A stretch of DNA of 64,000 bases, taken from NCBI RefSeq assembly GCF_900129725.1, contig NZ_FQWQ01000001.1, positions 2,294,001-2,358,000 on the forward strand, given 5' to 3'. Shown here one piece after another: positions 36,338 to 45,535 of this stretch. The stretch's first letter is position 1; the number at the start of each line of letters is the position of its first letter. The position numbers and the translations under genes are program-made. Below the pieces are notes generated by a model. It did no database searches and had not been told where the DNA came from. It was given only the letters and a program-made list of their open reading frames with translations. This stretch comes from Chryseolinea serpens (lineage in GTDB: Bacteria > Bacteroidota > Bacteroidia > Cytophagales > Cyclobacteriaceae).

Positions 36338-36531
36338 AGTAGTATGGATATCGGATGGAAGTGTTTTAAATATACTTATTCTCCGCCAAAAACTCCAAAT
36401 GAAATCCCGACAACTTCCAAATTAAAATCTCCAGACAAGGAGGTAATCCTTTCACCGATTCCAATTCGTCGCCTTAGATCAGTGTTCATAGGAATGTGAA
36501 TTCAACCCCTTAAATCAAGCCCTCGCTTTTG

Positions 36532-36625
36532 AGCTGGAGAACCGGTGCACCGAACTCGTCAGGTCAACGGATTGAGTCGACTGCAAAGGACTTAAAAAAT
36601 TCAAATCGACTCCTCTCCTCTCCGT
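36532..36625 (+). repeat. 92-bp GGTGGAGAATCGGTGCACC repeat, copy 4
   Basis: AGCTGGAGAACCGGTGCACC at the start and TCGACTCCTCTCCTCTCC at the end. The IS21-like element at 36649 follows 23 bp later, and the next repeat copy starts at 36856, so this is a repeat-element-repeat sandwich. Confidence 0.6.
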
Positions 36626-36648
36626 TTTTATAACCTCTGTTCTTATAA

Positions 36649-36841
36649 TGGAGATTCCGGCCCAGGTGACCGCCTTATTCCGTCGGGGCGTGATCACGAT
36701 TGAGTTATTTAAGCTAGACATAAGTTCAAGACAATCAAAAGGAAGGATGGTCAGTTCTTCGCGAAGTGAATTGTCCGGCATTACGGACTGTCGTGGTCAC
36801 AGGCGTACGAAACGAAGTGGTCTGCCACCTCGGAATCTCCA
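36649..36841. mobile_element. IS21-like non-autonomous element, 193 bp
   Basis: From TGGAGATTCCGGCCCAGGTG to CCACCTCGGAATCTCCA, with both termini intact. The ends are imperfect inverted repeats (TGGAGATTCCG / CGGAATCTCCA), each followed by a GTGACC/TGGTC-containing block. Nearly identical inside to the copy at 10875. It encodes nothing. Confidence 0.75.
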
Positions 36842-36855
36842 ATCGCACTATCTGG

Positions 36856-36950
36856 CAGGTGGAGAATCGGTGCACCGAAAATGGCAATGATGGCAAACGC
36901 ACTGCATTACAGCATTTTAAAAATTATCGACAACTCCCTCTTCCTCCTCT
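36856..36950 (+). repeat. 92-bp GGTGGAGAATCGGTGCACC repeat, copy 5
   Basis: CAGGTGGAGAATCGGTGCAC at the start and ATCGACAACTCCCTCTTCC near the end. It starts 14 bp after the right end of the IS21-like element. Confidence 0.65.
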
Positions 36951-37189
36951 TCCCTCTATCCATTTTCTATCTCTTAACAGCGCCTCCGCGGCTAATTCAT
37001 TTGTAGATATGTGAAGTATCCTTTAAATTAAACAAAACCGTCAGCGATTGCTACTCCATTGGAAAGGCCTGGGCACGTATTCCTTGCCGGCGAGGTGCCC
37101 CATGAAGAAAGAATGCCACTTTGAAATGCTGAACCCGTTGAGCGATGCGTATAAATAAACTAACTCTATTCCTGTTTTTATCGTTGCCT

Positions 37190-38064
37190 TTTCCCAGATG
37201 ATGGGCCTCAGCCCGACTTGTCTGTTTATGTTGATCGTTTTGTAGCCGAGGCCAGGCGCGAGGAATTAGGCTTGCTGTCAGCAATCTTACGATGGCATAT
37301 GTATCGGAAACCGACCCTCCAAATTATTGTGGTTATGGCACCGTCAGGCCCGAATATATTCAGATCAAGCATTCGGATGATTGCTGGAATTCAAGGACCG
37401 ACATAGATAAGGAATTATTAACGTTTCACGAACTGGGACACGCCGTTTTGGGTCGTGTTCATTCCAACACACAATTATCAAACGGCGATCATCAAGGCAT
37501 CATGTATATGAATCCATTTGGTTTACAATGAAAGCACATTGGATAAAAAAGCCTACTATCTGGACGAGTTATTTGACATGACCACGCCCGAACCCCAATG
37601 GGCTCACATCGATAGACCAAGCCGTGTGGACATTTTGAGAGATTCTGTCGCTGCGATCACGCAGGTGTTATTAGCCATGAGGTATTTGTTTCGGCCGGGC
37701 ATTCGCTTTCAATACAGGCAAATGCTGCCGGATCTGGAATTTCCTTCTGGCGATACGATCTGAGTCCAGGTAATGTCACGATCGGTTCAGCGTTCACGCT
37801 TACCGTGAAGGTGATGACAAAAGATGTTACGGGCACGGGATTGGATTTCGAATAGGCTTTGACGCGCAAGGCACCAACGTTTTTTATGTTTACTCAAAAA
37901 AAATTACGGCACCCAGGACTTTAATGAGTATACTATAGAGCTATATTACTTTCCGCGAGACGTCACCGTTGTTTCTATTTTTCCGCTGATGGATGGCCGA
38001 AGCACCGGAACTGCTCACATCAATGATATCTCCCTGTTGAATAAATACCGACTTTCCCTGATAT
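37190..38064 (+). pseudogene. decayed secreted zinc metalloprotease-like gene
   Basis: Protein-like segments appear in successive frames: VDRFVAEA (37230), then MAYVSETDPPNYCGYG, FHELGHAVLGRVH and IMYMNPFG (to 37531), then STLDKKAYYLDELFD (from 37530), then GNVTIGSAFTLTVKVMTKD (about 37772), and NYGTQDFNEYTIELYYF to the end (about 37905-38064). HELGHAVLGRVH fits a HExxH-like zinc motif (HELGH) with a later His. The last part looks like a beta-rich accessory domain. At least four frame breaks are needed to read through, so the gene is dead. Confidence 0.6.
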
Positions 38065-38452
38065 AAAGATCATCAACACATAGAATATCCAGATCACCGC
38101 TTGGGTGATTTTCCGTTAGATACCTTCTCATGGGCGACTCGTTGAATGACATTGCGAACCTGTCTATCGAATTAACGTGGATCCTCTGAATCCATCTATA
38201 CTCTGAACATCTCTTTTTCGGTTAACTATGACGAAGCTCGCACTTCATGTTCCAAATGTGGATTCTGATTTTGATTAGGACAGGCAGCTGGCGCCTGGGC
38301 CAACATTTTACCCTTAACAGGTTCTAATCAAAATCTATCTGCATTTGCCAAAGGGCAAGATTTGGTCGGACAGGTGCATGGTGTCAGATCATCAATCATT
38401 GTCAGATGGGTATGCCGCATTGCCGGCTTTTCGTCTCCAAGCTGGCCACTAA
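38065..38452. other. intergenic stretch following the decayed protease
   Basis: No open frame or repeat of note. Some AT-rich, protein-like traces suggest it was coding before decay. Confidence 0.25.
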
Positions 38453-38650
38453 TGGAAATTCCGTGATGGTTGGCCACTTCGCTCCGTGATTACCTTTTTT
38501 CGTGGTGCGGGTCAATGGATTTCGCGGCAAATTGACCATCTCGAACTATAAAATTGAGCGAATTATATTGTAGTCCGAATAATCTTTATGCGACAAATTT
38601 TGGTGATGACACCCTCGCGAAATAATGTGGTCAAGGTAGCGAAATGTCCA
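38453..38650. mobile_element. IS21-like non-autonomous element, 198 bp
   Basis: From TGGAAATTCCGTGATGGTTG to GGTAGCGAAATGTCCA. Same subtype as 17970 and 32107, more diverged (CCGTGATTACCTTTTTTCGT, CACCCTCGCGAAATAATGTG). Confidence 0.65.
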
Positions 38651-38851
38651 ATGGAGTCGAGATATTGATGGGCTATTTCTTGTTCAGGGATTTGCACGCC
38701 AAGAAGGCGATGAAATGAGAGTCGCTGTCGAGTTTTGTTTGCTGTTATCGATAAAAATTCCTAGTATTATTAAGTTGCGGGCTGTTGGGGGTGAGGGATT
38801 TTTTGAATCCTTTGTGACTCGTCAAACTACATCACCTTACAAAAAAATAAA

Positions 38852-39637
38852 ATGACCAGACCTCCACTATCGCAGATTGATGCCTCGGTGATTTGCATTG
38901 CGCTCTTTGTGCTCATGTTGTTTTCCCTTGCGCTGGGCAACAAAATGCGGAAGAAATTCTGGAGTGCCGAAGAGGGTGACCACCAGGGAGGTGTAAATTC
39001 ATTGCTGGCTGCACTGTTTGGTTTGTGGAGTTTTATACTGGCCTTTACGTTTAGCCAGTCCGGCACACGTTTTGACAATGTGCGGGCCATCATTGTTGAT
39101 GAGGGGAACATGTTAAGAACGGCTATACTCAAAGCTGATTTTTTTCCTGATAGCATTCGGGACGCCTACCGAGCGGACTTGCGATCGTATCTGGAGGAGC
39201 GGATCTCGTATTATGAAGATTACAATGACGAAGCAAAATTTAACAAGAACAGAGAAGCGTTATCAAAAACAGCAACGTTGCTCTGGACAAGAACGGTTGA
39301 GCTATCCAAAAAGCCAACTCTGACCGGTCTTGCCGGTGGCATGGCACCTGCTCTGACAAATTTATTTGACATCGGGATCAAAAGGGAAGCGTTGCTAAGC
39401 GCAGGAGTACCTACCCCCATCAACATCATGTTGCTTGTTCTCGCTTTGTCCATTTGTTTAATCGGAGGCTTTACAACACCAGCCATCAAACGGAAGGAAT
39501 GGATAGTCCTTACGATGTTTGCCTTACTCGCATCAACGATCCTGTACATAACCATCGACCTTGCCCGGCCGATGCAGGGCTTCATCAAACCAGATGTCGG
39601 ACAGGAAACCATTGTTAATTTGCGGAAGCTTTTTTAG
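38852..39637 (+). CDS. DUF4239 (bestrophin-like) membrane protein
   Basis: 261 residues with four membrane segments: SVICIALFVLMLFSLALG near residues 12-29, SLLAALFGLWSFILAFTF near 49-66, then a soluble helical middle, and two C-terminal segments (NIMLLVLALSICLIGGF, IVLTMFALLASTILYITIDL). The G-LLAALFGLWSFILAF and DEGNMLRTA motifs fit the DUF4239 family, whose function is unknown but whose fold is thought to be related to bestrophin channels. Alone in its transcription unit. Confidence 0.88.
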   Translation: MTRPPLSQIDASVICIALFVLMLFSLALGNKMRKKFWSAEEGDHQGGVNSLLAALFGLWSFILAFTFSQSGTRFDNVRAIIVDEGNMLRTAILKADFFPDSIRDAYRADLRSYLEERISYYEDYNDEAKFNKNREALSKTATLLWTRTVELSKKPTLTGLAGGMAPALTNLFDIGIKREALLSAGVPTPINIMLLVLALSICLIGGFTTPAIKRKEWIVLTMFALLASTILYITIDLARPMQGFIKPDVGQETIVNLRKLF

Positions 39638-40238
39638 ACTGTCCGGTCCCACCAGGGGCAAGCGTTCCTCTCCACTGGGGTGATACTTTCGTAAGGCCTT
39701 CACACAAGATTACGTTTCGGATGTGAGACTGATCAAAGGGACGCTGGAGATTGTATTAGCCAATCTCCGGAATAACGATGTCACACCCGAGATATGCCCG
39801 GAAATTCAAAAGCTGATGCGCCCGGCTAGCCAGCTGCAGGATAACCCGGTATGCACCCAGCGAAAAGATACATACTTGATCCTAGGGCTAAGAAAGTACA
39901 CAAGCATTCAACGATTTCGTTGATCGGCGTATGGACACAAATTGGATGCACTTAAATCTCACGAGGACTTCCGCTCGCAAAGAAAACGCAAACCAGACTT
40001 ACAATTGCACGCGTTAAGAGAAGTTGCCAAATGGAATTGTCAATGCTGCAAAAGAAAAAAGCAGAGAGCATTTGATCAGGGACGACTATAGACTTCTTCT
40101 CCTAACATCGCGGTCAGGTTTTACAGTTAAAATGCCTTGTTCACTTTTACCAAGGAAGACTTTGCATTCACCATGCAATTTTGATATACAAATCTCATCA
40201 TTCGGTGATCAACTTTCTTCTCTGTTGTAGACACCTGT
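39638..40238. other. intergenic stretch with protein-like traces
   Basis: A frame at 39723-39923 (GTLEIVLANLRNNDVTPEIC) and another at 40024-40230 have no family resemblance. The traces may be remains of one gene. No repeats recognised. Confidence 0.3.
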
Positions 40239-41393
40239 TCACTGGACGATCTTTCCATTCTTGACCACCACTTTTCCATCAATCTCCACGGTGGCGTTGG
40301 TTATGGGAAAAGACCATGAAAACGTACTCGTGTTTTTTCCGCCAGCCAGTTGATTGTTTCCGAAGGAGAGATAAACAATTCCCGCACCACTTTCAGGCCA
40401 GTAGTCGTCGTTGGCGATCAACACAGGATTCAATCCAATAGAGATTCCTGAAAACATTTTATCGCCTGCGTTTTCCTTGAGCGAAGTTTCAAGGCATTCT
40501 TTGCCCTCGCCCGCGGTCACGTTGAGCATCTTTCCGCCGGTCACATCGAAACGGATATTCGTTATCGGTTCATACCGGCACTTGTCGCGAGGCACGACTA
40601 CTTTTCCGTTCGCGGAGGTTTCAACGGCGGTAACGGCAACTCTCCCATCGGGTAAGGATGCCATTCGTTCGAACAGTGTTTTGTTTGCAACGTCCGCTTT
40701 GGTAGTAACTCCGTCGCCGACGTAGATCGGTCTGCCGGCGACTGAAAGGGTGAGGTTTGTGCCGTCGGGAGAAGTCACTTTGATGCTTTTGGATGTTTTG
40801 ATCAGATTCTTCAAGGCTTCCGCTTGGGTGACGATGGGCGTGTAGTTGGTCTGCATGGCGTCCAAGATCATTTTCTCATAGACGGGGAATTCCATTTTTG
40901 CCAGCGTGGCTTCCTGCTCCGTCGGGTAGTTTACCGAATAGACGCGGCACTTCGATCTATTGAAGCTGTCGTATAGCTTCTGTCCGCCTTTGCGCAGCGC
41001 CATCATGCGCACCTCCAGGGCGTCTTTGAAGATGACCTGGGGATTTTCAACCGTCGACAGGCCTATCCATACGTCGATATTTTTTACCCACTCGGCAAAA
41101 TAGGTGGGCGTGGCCAGCAAGTGTTGATAGTGTATGTCGTGGGCCTGGGCACGTTCTATTTCGTCGGTAGTAAAAAAGACATTTGTGAACGCGCCTTTTT
41201 CATTGCTCTCCTTCACGATAGCCTCCAGGAGCGGGATGTTGTGTTGACCGGCGTTGACCACGACCACTTCTCCAGTCTGTATGCCGGCGTTTTCCACGAT
41301 TTCCTTGGCCAAGGGTGTCCAATCTTGTTGAGCGAACACATGGAGCGATAAACATGTGAACAACACCACCGGGATTAGCTTTTTCGGTTTCAT
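40239..41393 (-). CDS. periplasmic M29-aminopeptidase-like protein lacking metal ligands
   Basis: 384 residues with a signal peptide (LIPVVLFTCLSLHVFAQ). The fold follows M29 (AmpS/PepS) aminopeptidases: an N-terminal VVVVNAGQHNIPLLEAIVKE segment, then LPDGRVAVTAVETSANGKVV, GKECLETSLKENAGDKMF, and GLNPV near the end. In M29 enzymes the segments after this carry GxxHxAxG and SxxHWD. Here they read GIVYLSFGNN and STFSWSFPI, so three of the expected metal ligands (His, His and Asp) are missing. It is probably a non-catalytic relative, exported to the periplasm. Family members are usually cytosolic. Confidence 0.7.
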   Translation of the reverse strand: MKPKKLIPVVLFTCLSLHVFAQQDWTPLAKEIVENAGIQTGEVVVVNAGQHNIPLLEAIVKESNEKGAFTNVFFTTDEIERAQAHDIHYQHLLATPTYFAEWVKNIDVWIGLSTVENPQVIFKDALEVRMMALRKGGQKLYDSFNRSKCRVYSVNYPTEQEATLAKMEFPVYEKMILDAMQTNYTPIVTQAEALKNLIKTSKSIKVTSPDGTNLTLSVAGRPIYVGDGVTTKADVANKTLFERMASLPDGRVAVTAVETSANGKVVVPRDKCRYEPITNIRFDVTGGKMLNVTAGEGKECLETSLKENAGDKMFSGISIGLNPVLIANDDYWPESGAGIVYLSFGNNQLAGGKNTSTFSWSFPITNATVEIDGKVVVKNGKIVQ

Positions 41394-41434
41394 ATGGAAG
41401 AGGGTTTAAGTTCGTAAAATGAAATAGAGCTTAT

Positions 41435-41935
41435 TCATGGCCACTTCTCCAACAACTTCTTCTTTTTAGCATCATATTCCGCCTGTGTTAAAATTTTGGA
41501 GTCAAGAAGTACTTTTAACTCCTTTAGATCTGCTACCACTGTGGCCTTATCCACTTTATCGACAGTGAGGCTGTCCACCTTCGCCTTGAGCATCACATTC
41601 TCCTTCCGTAGTCTGGACAAGGAATCATTTAAGGGAGCAATCGGGGCGGCCAGCAAAGATGTTGTGGAATCCCTGCTTACACGAATCGAATCGATGATCT
41701 GGGACAGCTTTGCGGGATTAAAATCGTGAAGCAGCACTTTCTCTTTGATCGTGGTGTAAAGCCCGTAGTAGACCGTTTGGCTTTTGCCAAGGGAGTCTGC
41801 TTTTCGTGTGAGCATGCTCGTGGCCTTGGTCAGGGAGTCAATTTTTATGTCCTTTGGATCTTGCTTTTTCTTCTTTTGGCTGAATCCTTGAAAGACAGCC
41901 AGTAGCAGCAGCACCATTAATATATAATTTTTCAT
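41435..41935 (-). CDS. exported coiled-coil protein with C-terminal SHOCT domain
   Basis: 166 residues from the ATG at 41935; a frame from 41989 adds residues before the signal peptide and is rejected. The signal peptide is MKNYILMVLLLLAVFQGFSQ. A Lys-rich stretch, a helical middle (LNDSLSRLRKENVMLKAKVD) and the SHOCT motif LKVLLDSKILTQAEYDAKK at the end follow. SHOCT domains are short interaction or oligomerisation modules. The gene is followed upstream by the M29-like gene in the same direction (41 bp), so they may be co-transcribed. Confidence 0.7.
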   Translation of the reverse strand: MKNYILMVLLLLAVFQGFSQKKKKQDPKDIKIDSLTKATSMLTRKADSLGKSQTVYYGLYTTIKEKVLLHDFNPAKLSQIIDSIRVSRDSTTSLLAAPIAPLNDSLSRLRKENVMLKAKVDSLTVDKVDKATVVADLKELKVLLDSKILTQAEYDAKKKKLLEKWP

Positions 41936-41994
41936 AGGGCTTATGAGGTATTGCACCGTTGACCACGGAAGATCACCTGTTAGGAGCAATATTA

Positions 41995-42012
41995 GTAGAC
42001 GACTGCGTCTAC
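41995..42012. promoter_or_regulatory. hairpin upstream of the SHOCT gene
   Basis: GTAGACG-ACTG-CGTCTAC, a perfect 7-bp stem with a 4-base loop, 59 bp upstream of the ATG on the minus strand and next to a TATA-rich stretch (42015-42040). It could be a 5' UTR structure. Confidence 0.4.
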
Positions 42013-42151
42013 CATAAACTATATATTTATATGTATTTTACTTTTTGCAAAGGCAACCCAATCATCGTGTGGAAGGCTGCTGCAAAGTTGTGACGTAATG
42101 GATATCCCTGGCAACGAGGCTTAGGCATTAATTTATTTTCTGCCATATGAT

Positions 42152-42706
42152 TTATTTCTTTTCAAATTTAAACTTTTGACCACCAACCGCCGCTTCATAC
42201 ATGAGGCCGCCTTTTTGCATGGTAAAGACCATCACCCCATCAACATACTTGGCATTTGCGGAAGCACCTGACTTAGCAGCAACGGCAGACACCTGGGCGG
42301 AAAGTTCAACCCGGCTTTCCTTAAACCGGTCCATGTGCTCTTTTGACTCGAAAAAGATCACCTCCCGATAGGCTTGTCCTCCCCATTGAAATCCAATGCT
42401 CACCTGAGTCAGTTTCGCAGTGCCAATCGCAGTGCCATTTTCATAGGCAACCCCGTTGCCAGAGGCCCCGCCTATTCCTACGGCGCCTTTGCCCACGTTA
42501 GGAAAGATCGCATATCCATAGGCCTTCGAAAACAGGTCGGCCATCTTCGGGTCGGACTTGATGAATTCGGCTTTTGCCTCTTTGGAGTCCTTGGCGATTT
42601 TTTCTTTTTTGGAATCGGATTGGCCCAATCCATTTGTCGTCGCTACAAAAACAGCTACCAGCAGTAGTGTTCCCTGTAAATAGAAAGTCAGTCTTTTTTT
42701 TGTCAT
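42152..42706 (-). CDS. SYLF/Ysc84-type lipid-binding protein
   Basis: About 184 residues from the ATG at 42706; the longer frame to 42814 adds 36 residues before a normal signal peptide (FYLQGTLLLVAVFVATTNG) and is rejected. The SYLF (DUF500) domain is complete: SKAYGYAIFPNVGKGAVGIG, then GNGVAYENGTAIGTAKLTQV and QWGGQAYREVIFFESKE, ending in MQKGGLMYEAAVGGQKF. Family knowledge: SYLF domains bind phosphoinositide-type or other lipids. The bacterial role is unclear; here it is exported. Confidence 0.88.
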   Translation of the reverse strand: MTKKRLTFYLQGTLLLVAVFVATTNGLGQSDSKKEKIAKDSKEAKAEFIKSDPKMADLFSKAYGYAIFPNVGKGAVGIGGASGNGVAYENGTAIGTAKLTQVSIGFQWGGQAYREVIFFESKEHMDRFKESRVELSAQVSAVAAKSGASANAKYVDGVMVFTMQKGGLMYEAAVGGQKFKFEKK

Positions 42707-42814
42707 AAGAGGGTATTTTAAGTGCGAAAAAGGAAGATCATTTCGACAGTAGCCTAATATAAAAAACTTCCAACACTCTCTGGCCATGGGGACATGAAAA
42801 TGATGCCTTGCCAA

Positions 42815-43380
42815 GGCAGTCCTGAACGGTGTCGTCTACAAAACTTGGGGTTGGCGCGTGGCATGGCTCAGCATGCCTACGCCGTTGCACGATTGGTGAC
42901 GCTCATCCGCATATCCACTCTATGGCAACAAACCATTCTACACTTTGGCTCCCCTTGAAGTTAAGCTCCTTATTAGAGTGGTCGGCCCATTGAAATTGCC
43001 CCACGAATTATAAAAGCATGAGAAAGCTCTCCATGCTTTATCCTTACCGAAACTCCTACTTAAACACTGACTCAATCTTCTTCAGCAAGGCGGCTTAGAA
43101 AAGTAGTAGTTGATTCCTAGTGAATGCGCCAGGCCGATCTCAGCCAGTTCTCATTCGAAGAAAACATGATCCTAAGAACCTTGCTTTCTTACACACTGGA
43201 GCTTCATCACCTTGTTAAAGAACTGAAATTCGTCATCACAGGCATGTGCAGATTCAGCAACACAATGGCGGGAATACACGTTACACGACTGCATGCACGG
43301 TTGAGTATTTTGAGTGCTTCCTCTCCGATGTGAATAGCCTCGAGGCCACACTTTCATGTATGAATTTTAACTTCATGCGA
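42815..43380. other. intergenic stretch without a recognised gene
   Basis: A 69-codon frame at 43124-43333 has a plausible first half (SFEENMILRTLLSYTLELHH) but no family match. The segment at 42815-42960 has no feature. The rest precedes repeat copy 6. Confidence 0.3.
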
Positions 43381-43470
43381 AGGTGGAGAATCGGTGTACT
43401 GAAATTTCCAAGTAGCACAATGAATTGAAAATCAAAGAATAAAAAATTTGGGACGACTCCTTCTCCATCT
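43381..43470 (+). repeat. 92-bp GGTGGAGAATCGGTGCACC repeat, copy 6
   Basis: AGGTGGAGAATCGGTGTACT at the start and GGGACGACTCCTTCTCCATC at the end; the GTGCACC core has two changes. Confidence 0.6.
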
Positions 43471-43529
43471 TTTCTTTAGTCCAATAGTTACCCTCATCAT
43501 TGCCTTTTAAGCTCCAAAACAAAATTTCC

Positions 43530-43655
43530 ATTCATTTCGCTTCGTAAACTGATACCCTCTTGACGGATTGTCCGCGTAAATGCGGAAGACAATGATCAGA
43601 GGCCACGCGAAACAAAAACGGTCAGCCCCCCTCGGTACCTGCAATTCTGCCCATC
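43530..43655. repeat. degenerate IS21-like end
   Basis: GATTGTCCGCGTAAATGCGG then a GAGGCCACGCGAAACAAAAA block and GGTCAGCCCCCCTCGGTACC. The last part resembles the GTCAGCCACCTCGGAATCTCCA right end, with several changes. No clear left end. Confidence 0.35.
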
Positions 43656-43931
43656 TCGCATGAATGGATGAATATCCTTTGATGTCGTTCAGCCCCTTTT
43701 ACGGCTTAACGAGTAGACAAATAGGGCATATTTTCGCGCCTATTTCACCGTAATTCACGGTAAACAACTGTTATTTCTTAGCAGCCGCTAGTAACTAGTA
43801 GTAGCCAATTGGTTCGACAACCCTGCTTCAAACAGTCAACTAGTCTAGTCGCAAGCCTAAAGGAGACTGTCGTGAGTTAATAAATCACGCAGTGGAAATC
43901 ATCAATGACTTCCTTAAATAACATCCGACCT

Positions 43932-45476
43932 ATGAAAAAATCTTCGCCTCAAATTTTATTTTTTCTTTTGCTCATATCGTTTTCGCTCACCTCCCAATGG
44001 CTATGCGCTCAGCAAAAGAAACCTAATATTCTTGTCATCATGGGCGATGATATTGGGTGGTTCAATCCCAGTTGTTATAATCGCGGCATGTTAGGATTCC
44101 AAACGCCCAACATTGATCGCATTGCAAAAGATGGCGGCATGTTTACGACCTGGTATGGTCAGCAAAGTTGCACTGCGGGACGTGCAGCGTTTATCACAGG
44201 GCAATCACCAATTCGCACCGGCCTCACCAAAGTTGGTATGCCCGGCGCCGGCGTCGGAATTCGCGCCGAAGATCCTACCCTTGCAGAATATCTGAAAGCC
44301 CTTGGCTATTCCACAGGGCAGTTTGGCAAAAACCATCTGGGCGACAAAGATGAATTTCTTCCCACGAAGCACGGCTTCGACGAATTCTTCGGCAACCTAT
44401 ACCATCTCAATGCAGAAGAAGAGCCCGAATATCCCGACTATCCCAAGGATCCGGCGTTCCGGAAGCAATTCGGTCCAAGAGGAGTGTTAAAAACATCCGC
44501 CGACGGCAAAATCGAAGACACGGGACCGCTTACCAAAAAACGCATGGAGACGGTGGATGAAGAATTTACGGCTGCCGCTGTCGACTACATGAACAGGCAG
44601 GTCAAAGCAAACAAACCATTCTTCTGCTATTACAATTCGACCCGCATGCACGTCTTCACCCACCTGAGTACCAAATACGATGGCAAGACGGGCCTGGGTT
44701 TGCAGGCCGACGGTATGACACAGCATGATGACAATGTCGGCGTGCTCTTGAACGAGCTCGACAAATTGGGTATCGCCGACAATACCATTGTCATTTACAC
44801 CACCGACAACGGCGCCGAAGTAATGACCTGGCCAGACGGAGGCATCACGCCATTCCGCGGCGAGAAAGCCACCAATTGGGAAGGTGGCTATCGTGTTCCG
44901 ACCCTTATCCGGTGGCCGGGTGTGATCAAGCCTGGAACTACCTTCAATGAGATTTTTGCCCACGAAGATTTCCTCCCCACGCTGTGTGCCGCGGCGGGCG
45001 ATCCCCACGTTGTGGCCAAAACATTGACAGGCTTCAAGCTGCCTAACAAGACCGTTAAGGTTCACCTTGACGGCTACAACCTTTTGCCTTTCTTTAAAGG
45101 GGAAGTGAAGGAAGATCCACGGAAAGAATTCATCTACTGGAGCGATGACGGCGACCTTTTTGCACTTCGGTATAATCGCTGGAAAATTGTCTTCATCGAA
45201 CAAAACCACGAAGGGATAGATGTCTGGGCGAAGGGATTTGAAAAACTGAGACTCCCCACAACCTACGACATGCTTGGCGATCCCTTTGAAAGAGGCAACA
45301 CCTCCATCTACTGGGATCTCTGGCAGGTTCAGCACGCACCCTTCCTTTACGGATCGCAGGACCTTGTTGCCAAGTGGCTCATGACCTTTAGGGAATTCCC
45401 GCCCCGGCAAAAACCAGCCAGCTTCAATCTGGACGAAGTGACGCGAAAACTTACCGAAAAAAACGGAGGTAATTGA
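43932..45476 (+). CDS. secreted arylsulfatase (S1 family)
   Basis: 514 residues from the ATG at 43932, which gives a normal signal peptide (ILFFLLLISFSLTSQWLCAQ); the ATG at 43905 is less likely. The sulfatase active-site Cys lies in SCTAGRAAF at residue ~80 (C-x-A-x-R), the site of formylglycine formation. The metal pair is VIMGDDIGW, and later GQFGKNHLGD, TDNGAEVMTWPDG and HGFDEFFGNLYHLN fit the S1 family. The enzyme would cleave sulfate esters in the periplasm or outside. It needs a formylglycine-generating enzyme; none is encoded in this window. The next gene (45536) reads in the same direction. Confidence 0.92.
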   Translation: MKKSSPQILFFLLLISFSLTSQWLCAQQKKPNILVIMGDDIGWFNPSCYNRGMLGFQTPNIDRIAKDGGMFTTWYGQQSCTAGRAAFITGQSPIRTGLTKVGMPGAGVGIRAEDPTLAEYLKALGYSTGQFGKNHLGDKDEFLPTKHGFDEFFGNLYHLNAEEEPEYPDYPKDPAFRKQFGPRGVLKTSADGKIEDTGPLTKKRMETVDEEFTAAAVDYMNRQVKANKPFFCYYNSTRMHVFTHLSTKYDGKTGLGLQADGMTQHDDNVGVLLNELDKLGIADNTIVIYTTDNGAEVMTWPDGGITPFRGEKATNWEGGYRVPTLIRWPGVIKPGTTFNEIFAHEDFLPTLCAAAGDPHVVAKTLTGFKLPNKTVKVHLDGYNLLPFFKGEVKEDPRKEFIYWSDDGDLFALRYNRWKIVFIEQNHEGIDVWAKGFEKLRLPTTYDMLGDPFERGNTSIYWDLWQVQHAPFLYGSQDLVAKWLMTFREFPPRQKPASFNLDEVTRKLTEKNGGN

Positions 45477-45535
45477 GATTACTTTGCAGGAGATTGGGTA
45501 GCGTTCAAGTTCGGACCTGTGCAATCAACAAAAGA

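Noticed and set aside
44487-45524. 345-codon frame on the minus strand
   Set aside because: It lies entirely across the sulfatase gene, whose motifs are clear on the plus strand, and has no family resemblance.
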